Shown: positions 27,955 through 36,959, numbered from the stretch's first letter. The stretch: 64,000 bases of DNA from Fibrella forsythiae (GCF_017353175.1 NZ_JAFMYW010000009.1:62001-126000), one strand, 5' to 3'. A program made the numbers and translations. The notes: generated by a model not told the origin, from the letters alone.

Positions 27955-29139
27955 TCAGGCGGTAGGTTCGCCCAACACGTCGGCTGTGTCTGCACCCAGC
28001 ACCGGAGCTGGCCAGGCAGGATGGGCAGGCGTAGCCGAGAACTTGATGGGCACCCCAACCGCGGCCACTGGCCCCGCCACGGGATGCTGCTGGGCAATAA
28101 TCATTCGTCGGGCGTGCAGATGCGGGTCATTGGCCAGTTGATCGAGCGTTAATATGGGCGTAATCAACAGATCGTACTCAATGCCGAGTTGTACCCACTC
28201 TGATTGGGTACGTTCACTAATCAGCGCCTGAATCTGGCGGCGGTACTGATCAGCCTCATCGGAACTCTGAGGAAGCATAAAGCCAGGCCAGTCAGGCCGA
28301 TTCATAACTGCACAGAACTTCTGCCAGAATTTCGGCTCTAACGTACCCAGAGCAACGTACCTGAACACTGCATTACCCGAGTCTGGATCTATCTCATCAC
28401 GGCAGCGGTACACGCCATAGTTGGGCTGTCCGCCCGACAGCGGCATCCGGCCCTGCTCGGGTACTATGCCCGTGCCGGCGAACATAGCGTAGGCCACCGA
28501 TAGCAACGGCATCACGCAGTCGGTCATCGACACATCTACGTGCTGGCCTTCGCCGGTTTGCTGCCTGGCATAAACCGCTGCCAGCGTAGCCATCACACAG
28601 CCATATGAGCCACCGGCAATATCGGCCAGCTGAACGCCGGGTATGACCGGTGGCTGGTCTGGTTCGCCCGTCAGGCTCAGCACGCCCGACAGGCCCAGGT
28701 AGTTCAGATCATGCCCGGCCAGGTGCGCGTAAGGCCCTGTTTGTCCGTAACCCGTTACCGACACGTAGATGAGCTGCGGATTACGGGCGTGAACCGCCTC
28801 GTAGCCCAGTCCCAGCCGGTCAAGCTGGCCGGGGCGAAACTGCTCAACCAGCACATCGGCCGTGTCGATAAGTTTCAGAAAAGCGTTACGCCCTTCCTCG
28901 GTGGTATAGTCGAGCAGCACACTCTTTTTGGATCGATTGTAAGCCAGGTAGTTCACCGACTCACCGTTGATGTGTGGCGGAAACATACGTACATAATCGG
29001 GGCTGTTGGGGTTCTCAATTTTTAGTACCTCAGCGCCCATATCAGCCATTAGCATGGTCCCGAGCGGGCCGGGCAGCAGCCGGGTCAGATCAAGGATTCG
29101 TAGGCCGCACAGGGGCCCGGTAACAGGATTTCTGGACAT
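27955..29139 (-). CDS. CoA-transferase family III (CaiB/BaiF, racemase-like)
   Basis: A 394-residue cytoplasmic enzyme. It begins LCGLRILDLTRLLPGPLGTMLMADMGAEVLKIE, the family's CoA-binding opening, and has GHDLNYLGLSGVLSLTG, which is closest to alpha-methylacyl-CoA racemases, with the conserved Asp. Substrate could be a branched acyl-CoA or another carboxylic acid; sequence alone does not decide. It stands alone between a 270-base gap and a divergent barrel gene. Confidence 0.88.
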   Translation of the reverse strand: MSRNPVTGPLCGLRILDLTRLLPGPLGTMLMADMGAEVLKIENPNSPDYVRMFPPHINGESVNYLAYNRSKKSVLLDYTTEEGRNAFLKLIDTADVLVEQFRPGQLDRLGLGYEAVHARNPQLIYVSVTGYGQTGPYAHLAGHDLNYLGLSGVLSLTGEPDQPPVIPGVQLADIAGGSYGCVMATLAAVYARQQTGEGQHVDVSMTDCVMPLLSVAYAMFAGTGIVPEQGRMPLSGGQPNYGVYRCRDEIDPDSGNAVFRYVALGTLEPKFWQKFCAVMNRPDWPGFMLPQSSDEADQYRRQIQALISERTQSEWVQLGIEYDLLITPILTLDQLANDPHLHARRMIIAQQHPVAGPVAAVGVPIKFSATPAHPAWPAPVLGADTADVLGEPTA

Positions 29140-29369
29140 GCAGGCAAGTTACGCCAATCCAGAGTACAAGAATATGCCCATACACGCTGGCCCTTTCTGG
29201 CCGGGACCTGCGCACAAAACACCGGCGCCAATCCTGAGAATGTGGTTATTTCCCGCCATAACATGAATGATTACTTAATACGTACTGATAGGAACTGACT
29301 AGTATGCCTTATCTCTTTATAGGCTGAGTTACGCGTATTACTTACCCACCGATCCAGTTACCAACCTCT

Positions 29370-30170
29370 ATGAAATCAGCTCTAGTAGTTGTTTTGTGTG
29401 TCTTATTGGGTACGCAGTCCGGTATTGCCCAATCCACTATTTCGGTGCCAGACAAAGGCACAGCCTACGTTTCCTGGGGATATAACCATGAAGCTTACTC
29501 GCGCAGTACGATTCGTTTTCAGAATACCACAACAGACAATTATGACTTTACCATAGCGAACGCGCACGCCCACGAATCGCCCGATATGCACGATTTCTGG
29601 CGCATTACGTACCTGACCATTCCGCAGTATCAGATGAACGGCGGCTACTTTTTCAAGAAGGGGAATGGCTGGGGAGTCGAGCTCTCGTGGGACCATCTGA
29701 AATACACCGTCGACGATTACCAGACAGTGCACCTACAGGGTAACATCCGGGGACAGGCCATTGACAGAGATACCTTGCTGACGCCCTCTTTTCTGCACTT
29801 GCAACACACAAACGGCAACAACTATCTGATGGTCAGTGCGGTAAAGAAATGGCCCGTCTGGCAAGGCAAGCACCTCTCGCTGGATGTTGTTACCAAACTC
29901 GGGGCCGGTATGTTGTATTCGGTCACCATCTCAACCATACTTGGCAGTTCGGATAGCAAAGGGCACTTTCACCCGCAGGGCTGGGTGGCAGGTACCAACG
30001 CCGGGCTGAAACTCAACATCTACCGTCGTTTTTTTGTCCAGGGCGATGGGCAACTGGCTTTCGCCAAGTATACCGGTGCCGAGATTGGTGCCGACCGGGT
30101 TGGCCGCGCTACGCACCACTTCGTCTCGTATGCCTATATGTACCGTTTTGGTGTAAACTTCCCCCTCTAG
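29370..30170 (+). CDS. outer-membrane beta-barrel-like hypothetical protein
   Basis: A 266-residue exported protein. Signal peptide (MKSALVVVLCVLLGTQSGIAQ), then alternating amphipathic strands rich in Tyr, Trp, His and Gly (YVSWGYNHEAYSRSTIRFQN, GYFFKKGNGWGVELSWDHLKY, FFVQGDGQLAFAKYTGAEIG), ending FGVNFPL, a typical barrel C-terminus. Not assigned to a named family; its shape is that of small eight- to twelve-strand barrels such as OmpW-like or lipid A deacylase-type proteins. It converges with the fucosyltransferase gene, with only 10 bases between the stop codons. Confidence 0.65.
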   Translation: MKSALVVVLCVLLGTQSGIAQSTISVPDKGTAYVSWGYNHEAYSRSTIRFQNTTTDNYDFTIANAHAHESPDMHDFWRITYLTIPQYQMNGGYFFKKGNGWGVELSWDHLKYTVDDYQTVHLQGNIRGQAIDRDTLLTPSFLHLQHTNGNNYLMVSAVKKWPVWQGKHLSLDVVTKLGAGMLYSVTISTILGSSDSKGHFHPQGWVAGTNAGLKLNIYRRFFVQGDGQLAFAKYTGAEIGADRVGRATHHFVSYAYMYRFGVNFPL

Positions 30171-30180
30171 CCTGTTCCGC

Positions 30181-31026
30181 CTAAAGCCGAACAAAGTGGG
30201 GCGGAAACAGATCGTCGCCGCTCCACAACCATTCATGCGTGAACGGTGTCTGGGGCGCAACGATTACGTGATCACCTGTTTCTTTCAACCAGGCCGCCCA
30301 CCAGCTGAACGTACTGTTGGCGATGATCGAGTGCCGGGCGGCGTTCATCAACCTGAAATCATCGATGTCTGACAGGCCTTTTACCAGCGTCGTTGATTCA
30401 GGTAGGGTAATGTTTTCCTGCACCCAGGGCATGTCATCTGAAAAAACAAACCAGTTTAGTGATTCGTAGCGCTCCTGCAGGTAACTAATGGCCCGCTGGT
30501 AATACTCGGGTGTCAGCGTGTTGAATGTGGGGTTTGTCAGGTAATCGCCGCGCCGGATATGAACAGATACGGATGTACCCCGGCTCATCTGGTCCAGATA
30601 TCGGGCAGCCTGGTCGGAAGGGGGCGTTATGATCTGAAATTCCTCCCGAATTGGCGCATGATAATCGGCGAAGTAGCGCCAGGCTTGCCAGAAACCGAGT
30701 ACATACGTGTGTTTCGGAAATTTCCATACGTTGGCGTCATACTTGTTGCTACGCTCCTCAATACGTATGCGTTTATAGTATGGCCTGGTGAGGCGATGCC
30801 ATTTTGTGTCGGCAAAAATATAGGTGTCCAGTTCCTGCCAGGTGGCTTCAGGAGCCTGTATGTTAAAGTGAGTCAGCCCGTATTTCCGGTGCGACGTGTT
30901 CTGTTCGTGTTGAAACCAGTACAGGTCTGTCTTGAGCGGAACGCTATGGTAGAGCGACAGAGCGCGGCCAAAGGCATATTGAAACAACTGGTTGCCTAAA
31001 CCAGACGTGATACTGCTAACAATCAT
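30181..31026 (-). CDS. GT11 alpha-1,2-fucosyltransferase-family glycosyltransferase
   Basis: A 281-residue transferase with GLGNQLFQYAFGRAL at the N-terminus, the GDP-fucose site HIRRGDY (156-162) and a C-terminal NSTFSWWAAWL, all three hallmarks of family GT11. It would transfer fucose (or a related sugar) to a surface glycan or O-antigen. No polysaccharide cluster surrounds it. A TAACTTTG box on the minus strand (31111-31104) is a possible promoter without a clear upstream element. Confidence 0.88.
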   Translation of the reverse strand: MIVSSITSGLGNQLFQYAFGRALSLYHSVPLKTDLYWFQHEQNTSHRKYGLTHFNIQAPEATWQELDTYIFADTKWHRLTRPYYKRIRIEERSNKYDANVWKFPKHTYVLGFWQAWRYFADYHAPIREEFQIITPPSDQAARYLDQMSRGTSVSVHIRRGDYLTNPTFNTLTPEYYQRAISYLQERYESLNWFVFSDDMPWVQENITLPESTTLVKGLSDIDDFRLMNAARHSIIANSTFSWWAAWLKETGDHVIVAPQTPFTHEWLWSGDDLFPPHFVRL

Positions 31027-31431
31027 ACGTAATCGCTTGAGATATAGTTAGATATTCGCGTCACCATACAGCGGTAAACGACCTTTTTATCTCTCAGCGT
31101 GCTCAAAGTTAAGGGGGCGGTTTGAGCTTTTCAGAATGCGATGCAGTTATAGCTCATTCGCAGCCATTCAGAAGCGACGTCTTTCTGAATCTAGTATAGC
31201 AGGCATCGTTTTTTGTCGCTGTAGCTACCTGATCTGGCTTATCGTATAGGCAACACCGCACATTTTGGTGAACCAGTGCCAGTGGTTCTCCGGAATTTAA
31301 TGAAGACTATCATTGGTTTGCCTGCCATTACCCCGTACTTTTGCGGGATTTTTGCCCATACCCCTCAAGGGGAAATGGACTGAATCGGCTCGTTGTTGTC
31401 CGTCGTCCCATCTGTCTTTTAGGCTCGTATC
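31027..31431. other. 405-base gap between divergent GT11 and carB
   Basis: No gene is seen. It holds a small hairpin (ATTCAGAA 31166-31173 and TTCTGAAT 31183-31190) and promoter candidates on both strands. The carB leader after its promoter is about 80 bases. Confidence 0.5.
31313..31343 (+). promoter_or_regulatory. promoter of carB
   Basis: TTG at 31313-31315 and TACTTTTG at 31336-31343, 20 bases apart, fit the Bacteroidetes consensus. The start site would be near 31350. Confidence 0.6.
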
Positions 31432-34305
31432 ATGCCCAAGAATTCCAACATCCGCTCGGTACTTATCATCGGCTCCGGCCCCATCGTCATTGGTCAGGCG
31501 TGTGAGTTTGACTACGCCGGTTCGCAGGCCGCCCGCTCTATTCGTGAAGAAGGTATCGAGGTATCGCTGATCAACTCCAACCCGGCCACGATCATGACCG
31601 ATCCGATCAACGCCGATCATGTGTATCTGCTGCCATTGGAGAAAAAGTCGATCGTCGAGATTCTGGAGAAGCACCGGGCCATGGGCCGTCCAATCGACGC
31701 AGTACTGCCGACGATGGGTGGCCAGACAGCCCTGAATCTGGCTATCGATTGCGATAAAGTGGGGATCTGGGCGAAGTACGACGTGAAGATCATCGGCGTG
31801 GATATCAAGGCGATTGAAACCACCGAAGACCGCGAGAAATTCCGATTGCTAATGCTCGAACTAGGCGCGGGTGTCTGCAAAGGCCGCACCGCCCGGTCGT
31901 TTCTGGAAGGCAAAGAAATTGCCCAGGAAATCGGCTTCCCGCTCGTTATTCGCCCTTCGTTCACCTTGGGAGGCACCGGTGGTGGGTTCGTGAACGTACC
32001 TGAAGATTTCGACAAGGCCCTCACGGCGGGCCTCCATGCCTCGCCCGTACATGAAGTGCTTGTAGAGCAAAGCGTCATGGGCTGGAAGGAATACGAGCTC
32101 GAACTCCTTCGCGATGGCAACGGCAACTTCATCATCATCTGCTCGATCGAGAACTTCGACCCGATGGGCATTCACACCGGCGACTCCATTACGGTAGCCC
32201 CGGCCATGACCCTGCCCGACACGCTCTACCAGAAAATGCGTGACCTGTCGATCCGGGTGATGACCGGCATTGGGCAGTTTGCGGGTGGGTGTAACATCCA
32301 GTTTTCGGTGAACCCCGAAACCGACGATATCATCGTTATCGAGGTAAACCCACGCGTGAGCCGATCGTCGGCGCTGGCGTCGAAGGCAACGGGTTACCCC
32401 ATCGCCAAGATATCAGCGAAAATGGCCATTGGCTATAACCTCGACGAGCTGATCAACCCTATCACCGGTACTACGTCGGCCTTCTTCGAGCCAGCTATCG
32501 ATTACGTAATCGTGAAAGTACCCCGCTGGAATTTTGATAAGTTTCCGGGGGCCGACCGGTCGCTGGGCCTGCAAATGAAATCGGTGGGTGAAGCCATGGG
32601 CATTGGCCGGAATTTTCAGGAAGCCCTGCAAAAAGCCTGTCAGTCGCTCGAAATCCGGCGTAACGGCCTCGGTGCCGACGGACGGGAACTGTCTGATATA
32701 GCGGCACTGAAACAGAGTCTGGAACACCCAAGCTGGAACCGCCTGTTCCACATTTATGATGCGTTTAAGGCGGGTATGTCGTTCAGCACCATTCGGAAGC
32801 TGACCCGCATCGACCCCTGGTTCCTGCACCAGATTGAAGAGTTGATCGAGCTGGAGCGCGAGATTGAGAAATACGACCTCGACGATCTGCCTCCTGAACT
32901 GCTACGTACGGCCAAACAGAAAGGTTATGCCGACCGTCAGCTGGCGCATATTCTCCAGGTGCGGGAAAGCAAGATTTACAAATACCGGCAGGACCATAAC
33001 ATTCGCCGGGTGTATAAGTGTGTGGATACCTGCGCGGCCGAGTTCGAGGCAAAGACGCCTTACTATTACTCGACCTTCAATAACCAGTTGCCCATCACCC
33101 TCGACCGGCCCGAGCCTGTTTCGGATCTGCCGGGTAACGAGTCGATCCGGTCAAATCGGAAGAAGGTCGTGATTCTGGGTTCTGGTCCAAACCGGATCGG
33201 TCAGGGTATCGAGTTCGACTATTCGTGCGTACACGGCGTACTGGCCGCGAAAGAGGCGGGTTACGAAACGATCATGATCAACTGTAACCCCGAAACCGTT
33301 TCGACCGACCCCGATATTGCCGACAAGCTGTATTTCGAGCCCGTGTTCTGGGAGCACGTGCACGCCATCATCATGCACGAGCAGCCCGAGGGTGTGATTG
33401 TGCAGTTGGGTGGCCAGACAGCCTTGAAAATGGCCGAGAAACTGACCCGCTACGGCATCAAGATCATCGGCACCAGTTGGGACGCCCTCGACCTGGCCGA
33501 AGACCGGGGCCGGTTCTCGAGCCTGCTGCATGACCTCGACATTCCGTATCCGAAATTTGGTACCGTGCGCGAGTCGGAAGCCGCTATCGAGCTGTCGCGT
33601 GATCTGGGCTTCCCGCTGCTGGTTCGCCCCAGCTATGTACTGGGTGGTCAGAGCATGAAGATCGTGATCAACGAAACGGAGCTGGAACAGCACGTGATGA
33701 AGATCCTGAGCGACATTCCCGACAACAACATCCTGCTCGACCACTTCCTCGAAAACGCCATCGAAGCCGAATCAGATGCGATCTGCGACGGCGAGAACGT
33801 GTACATCATCGGTGTAATGGAGCATATCGAACCGGCGGGTATCCACTCGGGCGACTCGTATGCCCTGCTGCCTACCTTCGACCTAAGCGAGAACGTGATT
33901 CGGCAGATCGAAGAGTACACCCGGAAGATTGCCGTGGCGCTGCAAACGAAAGGGCTGATCAACATCCAGTTCGCCATCAAAGACGAGAAGGTATACGTGA
34001 TCGAGGCCAATCCACGCGCCAGCCGCACGGTGCCGTTCATCTGCAAAGCCTACCAGGAGCCGTACGTGAACTACGCCACGAAAGTGATGCTGGGTGCTAA
34101 GGTGACCGACTTCACATTCAACCCGGTGAAAAAGGGCTACGCCATTAAGATTCCGGTGTTCTCATTCAGCAAATTCCCGAACGTCAACAAGGAGTTAGGC
34201 CCCGAAATGAAATCGACCGGCGAAGGCATCTACTTCATCGACGACCTCACCGATGATTTCTTCCAGAAGGTCTACGCAGAACGTAATCTGTACCTGAGCC
34301 GGTAA
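31432..34305 (+). CDS. carB: carbamoyl-phosphate synthase large subunit
   Basis: Makes carbamoyl phosphate for pyrimidine and arginine synthesis with CarA. Both ATP-grasp halves are complete: IIGSGPIVIGQACEFDYAGSQA opens the first and ILGSGPNRIGQGIEFDY the second, with an oligomerisation domain between (about 400-550). The protein is 957 residues and stops at AERNLYLSR, so the C-terminal regulatory (MGS) domain of the 1070-residue enzymes is absent; this is usual in several Bacteroidetes, as I recall, and implies no UMP/ornithine control. carA is not in the window. A decayed second copy of its 3' end lies 0.9 kb downstream. Confidence 0.95.
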   Translation: MPKNSNIRSVLIIGSGPIVIGQACEFDYAGSQAARSIREEGIEVSLINSNPATIMTDPINADHVYLLPLEKKSIVEILEKHRAMGRPIDAVLPTMGGQTALNLAIDCDKVGIWAKYDVKIIGVDIKAIETTEDREKFRLLMLELGAGVCKGRTARSFLEGKEIAQEIGFPLVIRPSFTLGGTGGGFVNVPEDFDKALTAGLHASPVHEVLVEQSVMGWKEYELELLRDGNGNFIIICSIENFDPMGIHTGDSITVAPAMTLPDTLYQKMRDLSIRVMTGIGQFAGGCNIQFSVNPETDDIIVIEVNPRVSRSSALASKATGYPIAKISAKMAIGYNLDELINPITGTTSAFFEPAIDYVIVKVPRWNFDKFPGADRSLGLQMKSVGEAMGIGRNFQEALQKACQSLEIRRNGLGADGRELSDIAALKQSLEHPSWNRLFHIYDAFKAGMSFSTIRKLTRIDPWFLHQIEELIELEREIEKYDLDDLPPELLRTAKQKGYADRQLAHILQVRESKIYKYRQDHNIRRVYKCVDTCAAEFEAKTPYYYSTFNNQLPITLDRPEPVSDLPGNESIRSNRKKVVILGSGPNRIGQGIEFDYSCVHGVLAAKEAGYETIMINCNPETVSTDPDIADKLYFEPVFWEHVHAIIMHEQPEGVIVQLGGQTALKMAEKLTRYGIKIIGTSWDALDLAEDRGRFSSLLHDLDIPYPKFGTVRESEAAIELSRDLGFPLLVRPSYVLGGQSMKIVINETELEQHVMKILSDIPDNNILLDHFLENAIEAESDAICDGENVYIIGVMEHIEPAGIHSGDSYALLPTFDLSENVIRQIEEYTRKIAVALQTKGLINIQFAIKDEKVYVIEANPRASRTVPFICKAYQEPYVNYATKVMLGAKVTDFTFNPVKKGYAIKIPVFSFSKFPNVNKELGPEMKSTGEGIYFIDDLTDDFFQKVYAERNLYLSR

Positions 34306-34375
34306 GGCTTGTAGGTGTTAATCTCTTTAGTGTTAGTCGCTTGCAATTGGTCATGAACCGATTCGAGCGGCTAAC

Positions 34376-34402
34376 TTGTTTTAAGGCAAATGGCTATATT
34401 TG
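34376..34402 (+). promoter_or_regulatory. promoter of the 34.4 kb small gene
   Basis: TATATTTG at 34395-34402 is an exact TAnnTTTG box, with TTG at 34376-34378, 16 bases upstream (slightly short). The ATG at 34431 follows at a normal distance. Confidence 0.55.
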
Positions 34403-34430
34403 ATCCAACAACAATAAACCGGTGAAAACT

Positions 34431-34616
34431 ATGGAAGCGGTTCAACAGGAATTGACGGCTGAAGAAAGGCATGAACGACTTGTTGCTTTTTTGAAGCGGC
34501 ACATGGAAGAGAAACGTCGCGAAGAGCGGGAAATGCAGGAGCGGTACCAGTCAGACCCATCCTACAAGGCAAAATTTGCTGAATTAAGGCACATCAATGC
34601 AGACAAGCAGTCCTGA
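34431..34616 (+). CDS. small charged protein, first gene of a two-gene cassette
   Basis: A 61-residue, strongly charged helical protein (HMEEKRREEREMQERYQSDP), not recognised. It could be a coiled-coil partner of the next gene, whose ATG lies inside its last codons (20-base overlap). I chose ATG 34431 rather than GTG 34422. The layout, a small charged protein overlapping a larger one, resembles toxin-antitoxin or immunity pairs but nothing proves this. The cassette sits between carB and a decayed carB 3' fragment. Confidence 0.55.
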   Translation: MEAVQQELTAEERHERLVAFLKRHMEEKRREEREMQERYQSDPSYKAKFAELRHINADKQS

Positions 34617-35118
34617 ACCATCCAGTTACCCCTATCTCTTCATAGGTGGAAGGGACTTCGCCTACATTTTTGAAACAGCAAACGAATTTCGATATGAAGT
34701 CAAGTTCAAGCCCAGTCCTTACGCATTGGGTGACGACTTTGCTTTTGGCGAACATATTTACAAGTTGGTGCTGTAAGTGGTGGATTCACCAACTGGCAAA
34801 AATCCGCCGTTCGATGCGCAGACTGCCCCCACTGTGGCAGCCATCATCAAGGATTTTTATGACCGCAGTGCCCTGACGATCACCATCTATATCTGTGATA
34901 CGTCTGACCGGCGGGAGAAGGCGCGCTGGTACAAATTCAACCGGTGGTACGACCATTTCAACGCCAACAATTATTTCCGCGCCGATCAGGCTGTACTCGA
35001 TGAAAAGGACGGTGTGCTGTATCACTGTGCTTTTATTATTAAAGCTAATAACCCCAATAAGATGGCCGTCATTACAGCATTCAATCAGTTGATGGACGGT
35101 TACAACGTGGCGAAATAA
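34597..35118 (+). pseudogene. DUF6169-like gene split by an in-frame stop
   Basis: Reading from ATG 34597, the frame gives FIGGRDFAYIFETANEFRYE, VKFKPSPYALGDDF and EHIYKLVL, then TAA at 34774-34776, then continues in the same frame (VVDSPTGKNPPFD, TITIYICDTSDRREKARWYK) to 35118. Together the 173 codons look like one DUF6169-type protein, as I recall that family. Either the gene is inactivated or the second part is re-started at GTG 34777. The natural stop at 35116-35118 lies inside the carB-derived repeat, so the C-terminal end was set by the junction. Confidence 0.6.
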
Positions 35119-35219
35119 CATCGGCTGGCGAAGGAATCGATTAATGCCACAGCCATGTGATTTCTATGTGGTTTCTTTCAGAGATCCACGCCGAGCGAAA
35201 CCTGTACATGAGCCGGTAG
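35112..35219 (+). pseudogene. decayed second copy of the carB 3' end
   Basis: This stretch aligns with 34204-34305, the last 34 codons of carB. GAAAT, TCG, GGCGAAGG and ATC match at the start; the end reads HAERNLYMSR then TAG, against YAERNLYLSR then TAA in carB. In the last 50 bases about four of five positions match and several changes are silent (the Ala-Glu-Arg-Asn-Leu codons differ but encode the same residues). An in-frame stop and two extra codons interrupt it. It is a remnant of a diverged carB, not a simple recent duplication. Confidence 0.75.
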
Positions 35220-35238
35220 GGCTTTTTAGTTGCCAAAC

Positions 35239-35283
35239 GAATCGGCCAATGTACCTGGATCATTCAGGTACGTTGGCCGATTC
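35239..35283. terminator. hairpin built on an inverted pair of the dispersed motif
   Basis: GAATCGGCCAATGTACCTG (35239-35257) pairs with CAGGTACGTTGGCCGATTC (35265-35283) with one G-T wobble. The right arm carries an exact motif copy, the left arm a copy with one change. A T run follows. It closes the carB-fragment region. Confidence 0.7.
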
Positions 35284-35390
35284 TGTTTTTTGCTGAGTTG
35301 AAAAGCACGGTAGCTTACCAACACTGTGTTCGCGGCAAAACCTTTTGACCTTCTGTGGGCTTATCTGTATTCACTGATAGCTCACACTTT

Positions 35391-35798
35391 ATGTCTGCTC
35401 CCTCTAACCTTAGCCCTGAGGAATTCGATTCCATCAAGCGCAACATTGACCAAATACGCGTAGCAATGCTCACCACCCAGGATAAGGGCGGCCAGCTACG
35501 TACCCGGCCCATGGCCACCCACCAGTTGGATGCCGATGGCACCATGTGGTTCTTTACCCATAACGACTCCAACAAGGTGAGTCACATCCGCCAGCAACCC
35601 GGCGTAGCGCTTGGGTTCTCCAATCCCGAAACCCACGTGTCGGTAGCAACATCGGGACAGGCAGAAATCATTACGGATCAGGATAAAGTCAACCAGTTGT
35701 GGACCGATTCACTGCTGGACTGGTTTCCGGAAGGCAAAGACGACCCTAACATCGTTTTGCTCAAAGTGACCACCACCAGCGGAGAGTGCTGGGAATAA
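35391..35798 (+). CDS. general stress protein 26-like flavin-fold protein, C-terminus short
   Basis: A 135-residue pyridoxamine-phosphate-oxidase-fold protein: VAMLTTQDKGGQLRTRPM, MWFFTHNDSNKVSHIRQQP and VSVATSGQAEI are typical of the FMN/F420-binding stress family. Family members usually run about 30 residues beyond the point where this one stops (SGECWE), and the stop lies one base from a near-perfect palindrome. It may be a naturally shortened or truncated form. I start at ATG 35391 rather than 35355 because the conserved part begins after it. Stress-related redox role is assumed from family. Confidence 0.75.
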   Translation: MSAPSNLSPEEFDSIKRNIDQIRVAMLTTQDKGGQLRTRPMATHQLDADGTMWFFTHNDSNKVSHIRQQPGVALGFSNPETHVSVATSGQAEIITDQDKVNQLWTDSLLDWFPEGKDDPNIVLLKVTTTSGECWE

Positions 35799-35799
35799 G

Positions 35800-35848
35800 A
35801 AAATTGGCGCAACGCACCTGAATGATTCAGGTGCGTTGCGCCAATTTT
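35800..35848. terminator. 24-bp palindrome with variant motif pair
   Basis: Arms 35800-35823 and 35825-35848 are perfectly complementary around a single G. The core AACGCACCTG differs from the dispersed motif by one base, and the two arms hold it as an inverted pair. It follows the stress-protein stop and could also stop the minus-strand lipoprotein gene. Confidence 0.75.
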
Positions 35849-35902
35849 GTTTTTAACCGATATGATATGTAGTTGCGTCGGACTTATACCGAACATAATC
35901 CT

Positions 35903-36253
35903 TTAATTTTTCAGGACGTATGTCTTCGTTGTGCCAACCGATACACCTACTGAGCTGGTTTTCAAAGAGTCGTTGAGGTAATACGTAAAGACGTAGTTCC
36001 CTTCACGTAAATCATTGATTGAGACCGTAACGCGACCGTTACTAAATGAGTCAGCATGCCCGATATACCCCTTCCTGACAGGAGGCAGTGTCGGATATCC
36101 ATCGGCAGTGTATAGATACCAGTAATAAGTAGCGTCTTTATATTGAGTCAAGACAGGATGGAAATTGACCTTTACATTTCCTTCGGTCGAATCGTACTCG
36201 TTTGAACAAGCACATAAGGTGATCAAAATAGCTAATGCACTGATAAGCTTCAT
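35903..36253 (-). CDS. small lipoprotein, unknown function
   Basis: A 116-residue lipoprotein: signal peptide MKLISALAILITLCAC with the lipobox Cys, then a compact beta-rich domain (VKVNFHPVLTQYKDATYYWYLYT... VTVSINDLREGNYVFTYYLND) resembling small Ig/lipocalin-type folds. No family recognised. It lies 50 bases downstream of another small exported protein on the same strand. Confidence 0.6.
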   Translation of the reverse strand: MKLISALAILITLCACSNEYDSTEGNVKVNFHPVLTQYKDATYYWYLYTADGYPTLPPVRKGYIGHADSFSNGRVTVSINDLREGNYVFTYYLNDSLKTSSVGVSVGTTKTYVLKN

Positions 36254-36303
36254 AAACGTTGATTGTGCGCTACTAAGAAACTGGTTCGGTCAGTAGATAA
36301 TCG

Positions 36304-36876
36304 TTATTTCAGATAGTGATCTATTACCATACAGTAGTTTACCGTTGCGGGACTACCTGACTTCATTTTCAAGGCAGTTATGATTTCCCTAACCAATCGA
36401 TCTACTGACTGGGCCTGTTTTAAAACTGGCGGTCGATAAGCGATCGTATACTGATTGGCTGGACCAACCGGAATTATGAGCGAACTAGGCATACCGTCAA
36501 GCATGAGCCGATCGTCTTCCAGTTTTGATAAGTTGTCTCTGTTGGCATACACTTCGGTAAACGCTTTCAAAAGATTGAGGGCTTGCTCGGCCTTAAGGTT
36601 GATCGTGTCTGAGAAGGTAAACTGCTGAAAGTATCGTCCAAGCCTGCGCACATTTACAATCCTGGTGCTATCCTGTACCCACGAAAATGCCGATTTTTCT
36701 GGTGCTCGGGTGCCCGACTGATTGAAAACGAGCTGGACTACCTGGTGCTCCCTGATCTGAAGTTCGACTGACGCACGTGCATCAGAAGAGGGGTTAATAT
36801 TCAGGATCATCCGCTGTTGAGCCCGCAGATTCGAGCAAAAGATGCAGGCAACGACGAAGAGTATCGTTTTTATCAT
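36304..36876 (-). CDS. exported hypothetical protein
   Basis: A 190-residue protein with a clear signal peptide (MIKTILFVVACIFCSNLRAQ). The mature part has no family I know; it contains the charged helical stretch DNLSKLEDDRLMLDG and a C-terminal helix. I start at ATG 36876; the TTG two codons earlier is unlikely. A TACTTTTG box on the minus strand at 36891-36884 is right against this start, which would give an almost leaderless transcript. Followed by the small lipoprotein gene. Confidence 0.5.
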   Translation of the reverse strand: MIKTILFVVACIFCSNLRAQQRMILNINPSSDARASVELQIREHQVVQLVFNQSGTRAPEKSAFSWVQDSTRIVNVRRLGRYFQQFTFSDTINLKAEQALNLLKAFTEVYANRDNLSKLEDDRLMLDGMPSSLIIPVGPANQYTIAYRPPVLKQAQSVDRLVREIITALKMKSGSPATVNYCMVIDHYLK

Positions 36877-36959
36877 GCTCAAGCAAAAGTATGGCTCACT
36901 ATTAGTTTGGTATCGAGCTCAGACTACCTGCCACAGAGCTGATTATAAAACTAGCCACG

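Noticed and set aside
35112-35219. Small separate gene ending in HAERNLYMSR
   Set aside because: It aligns with the carB 3' end and contains an in-frame stop, so it is a remnant rather than a gene.
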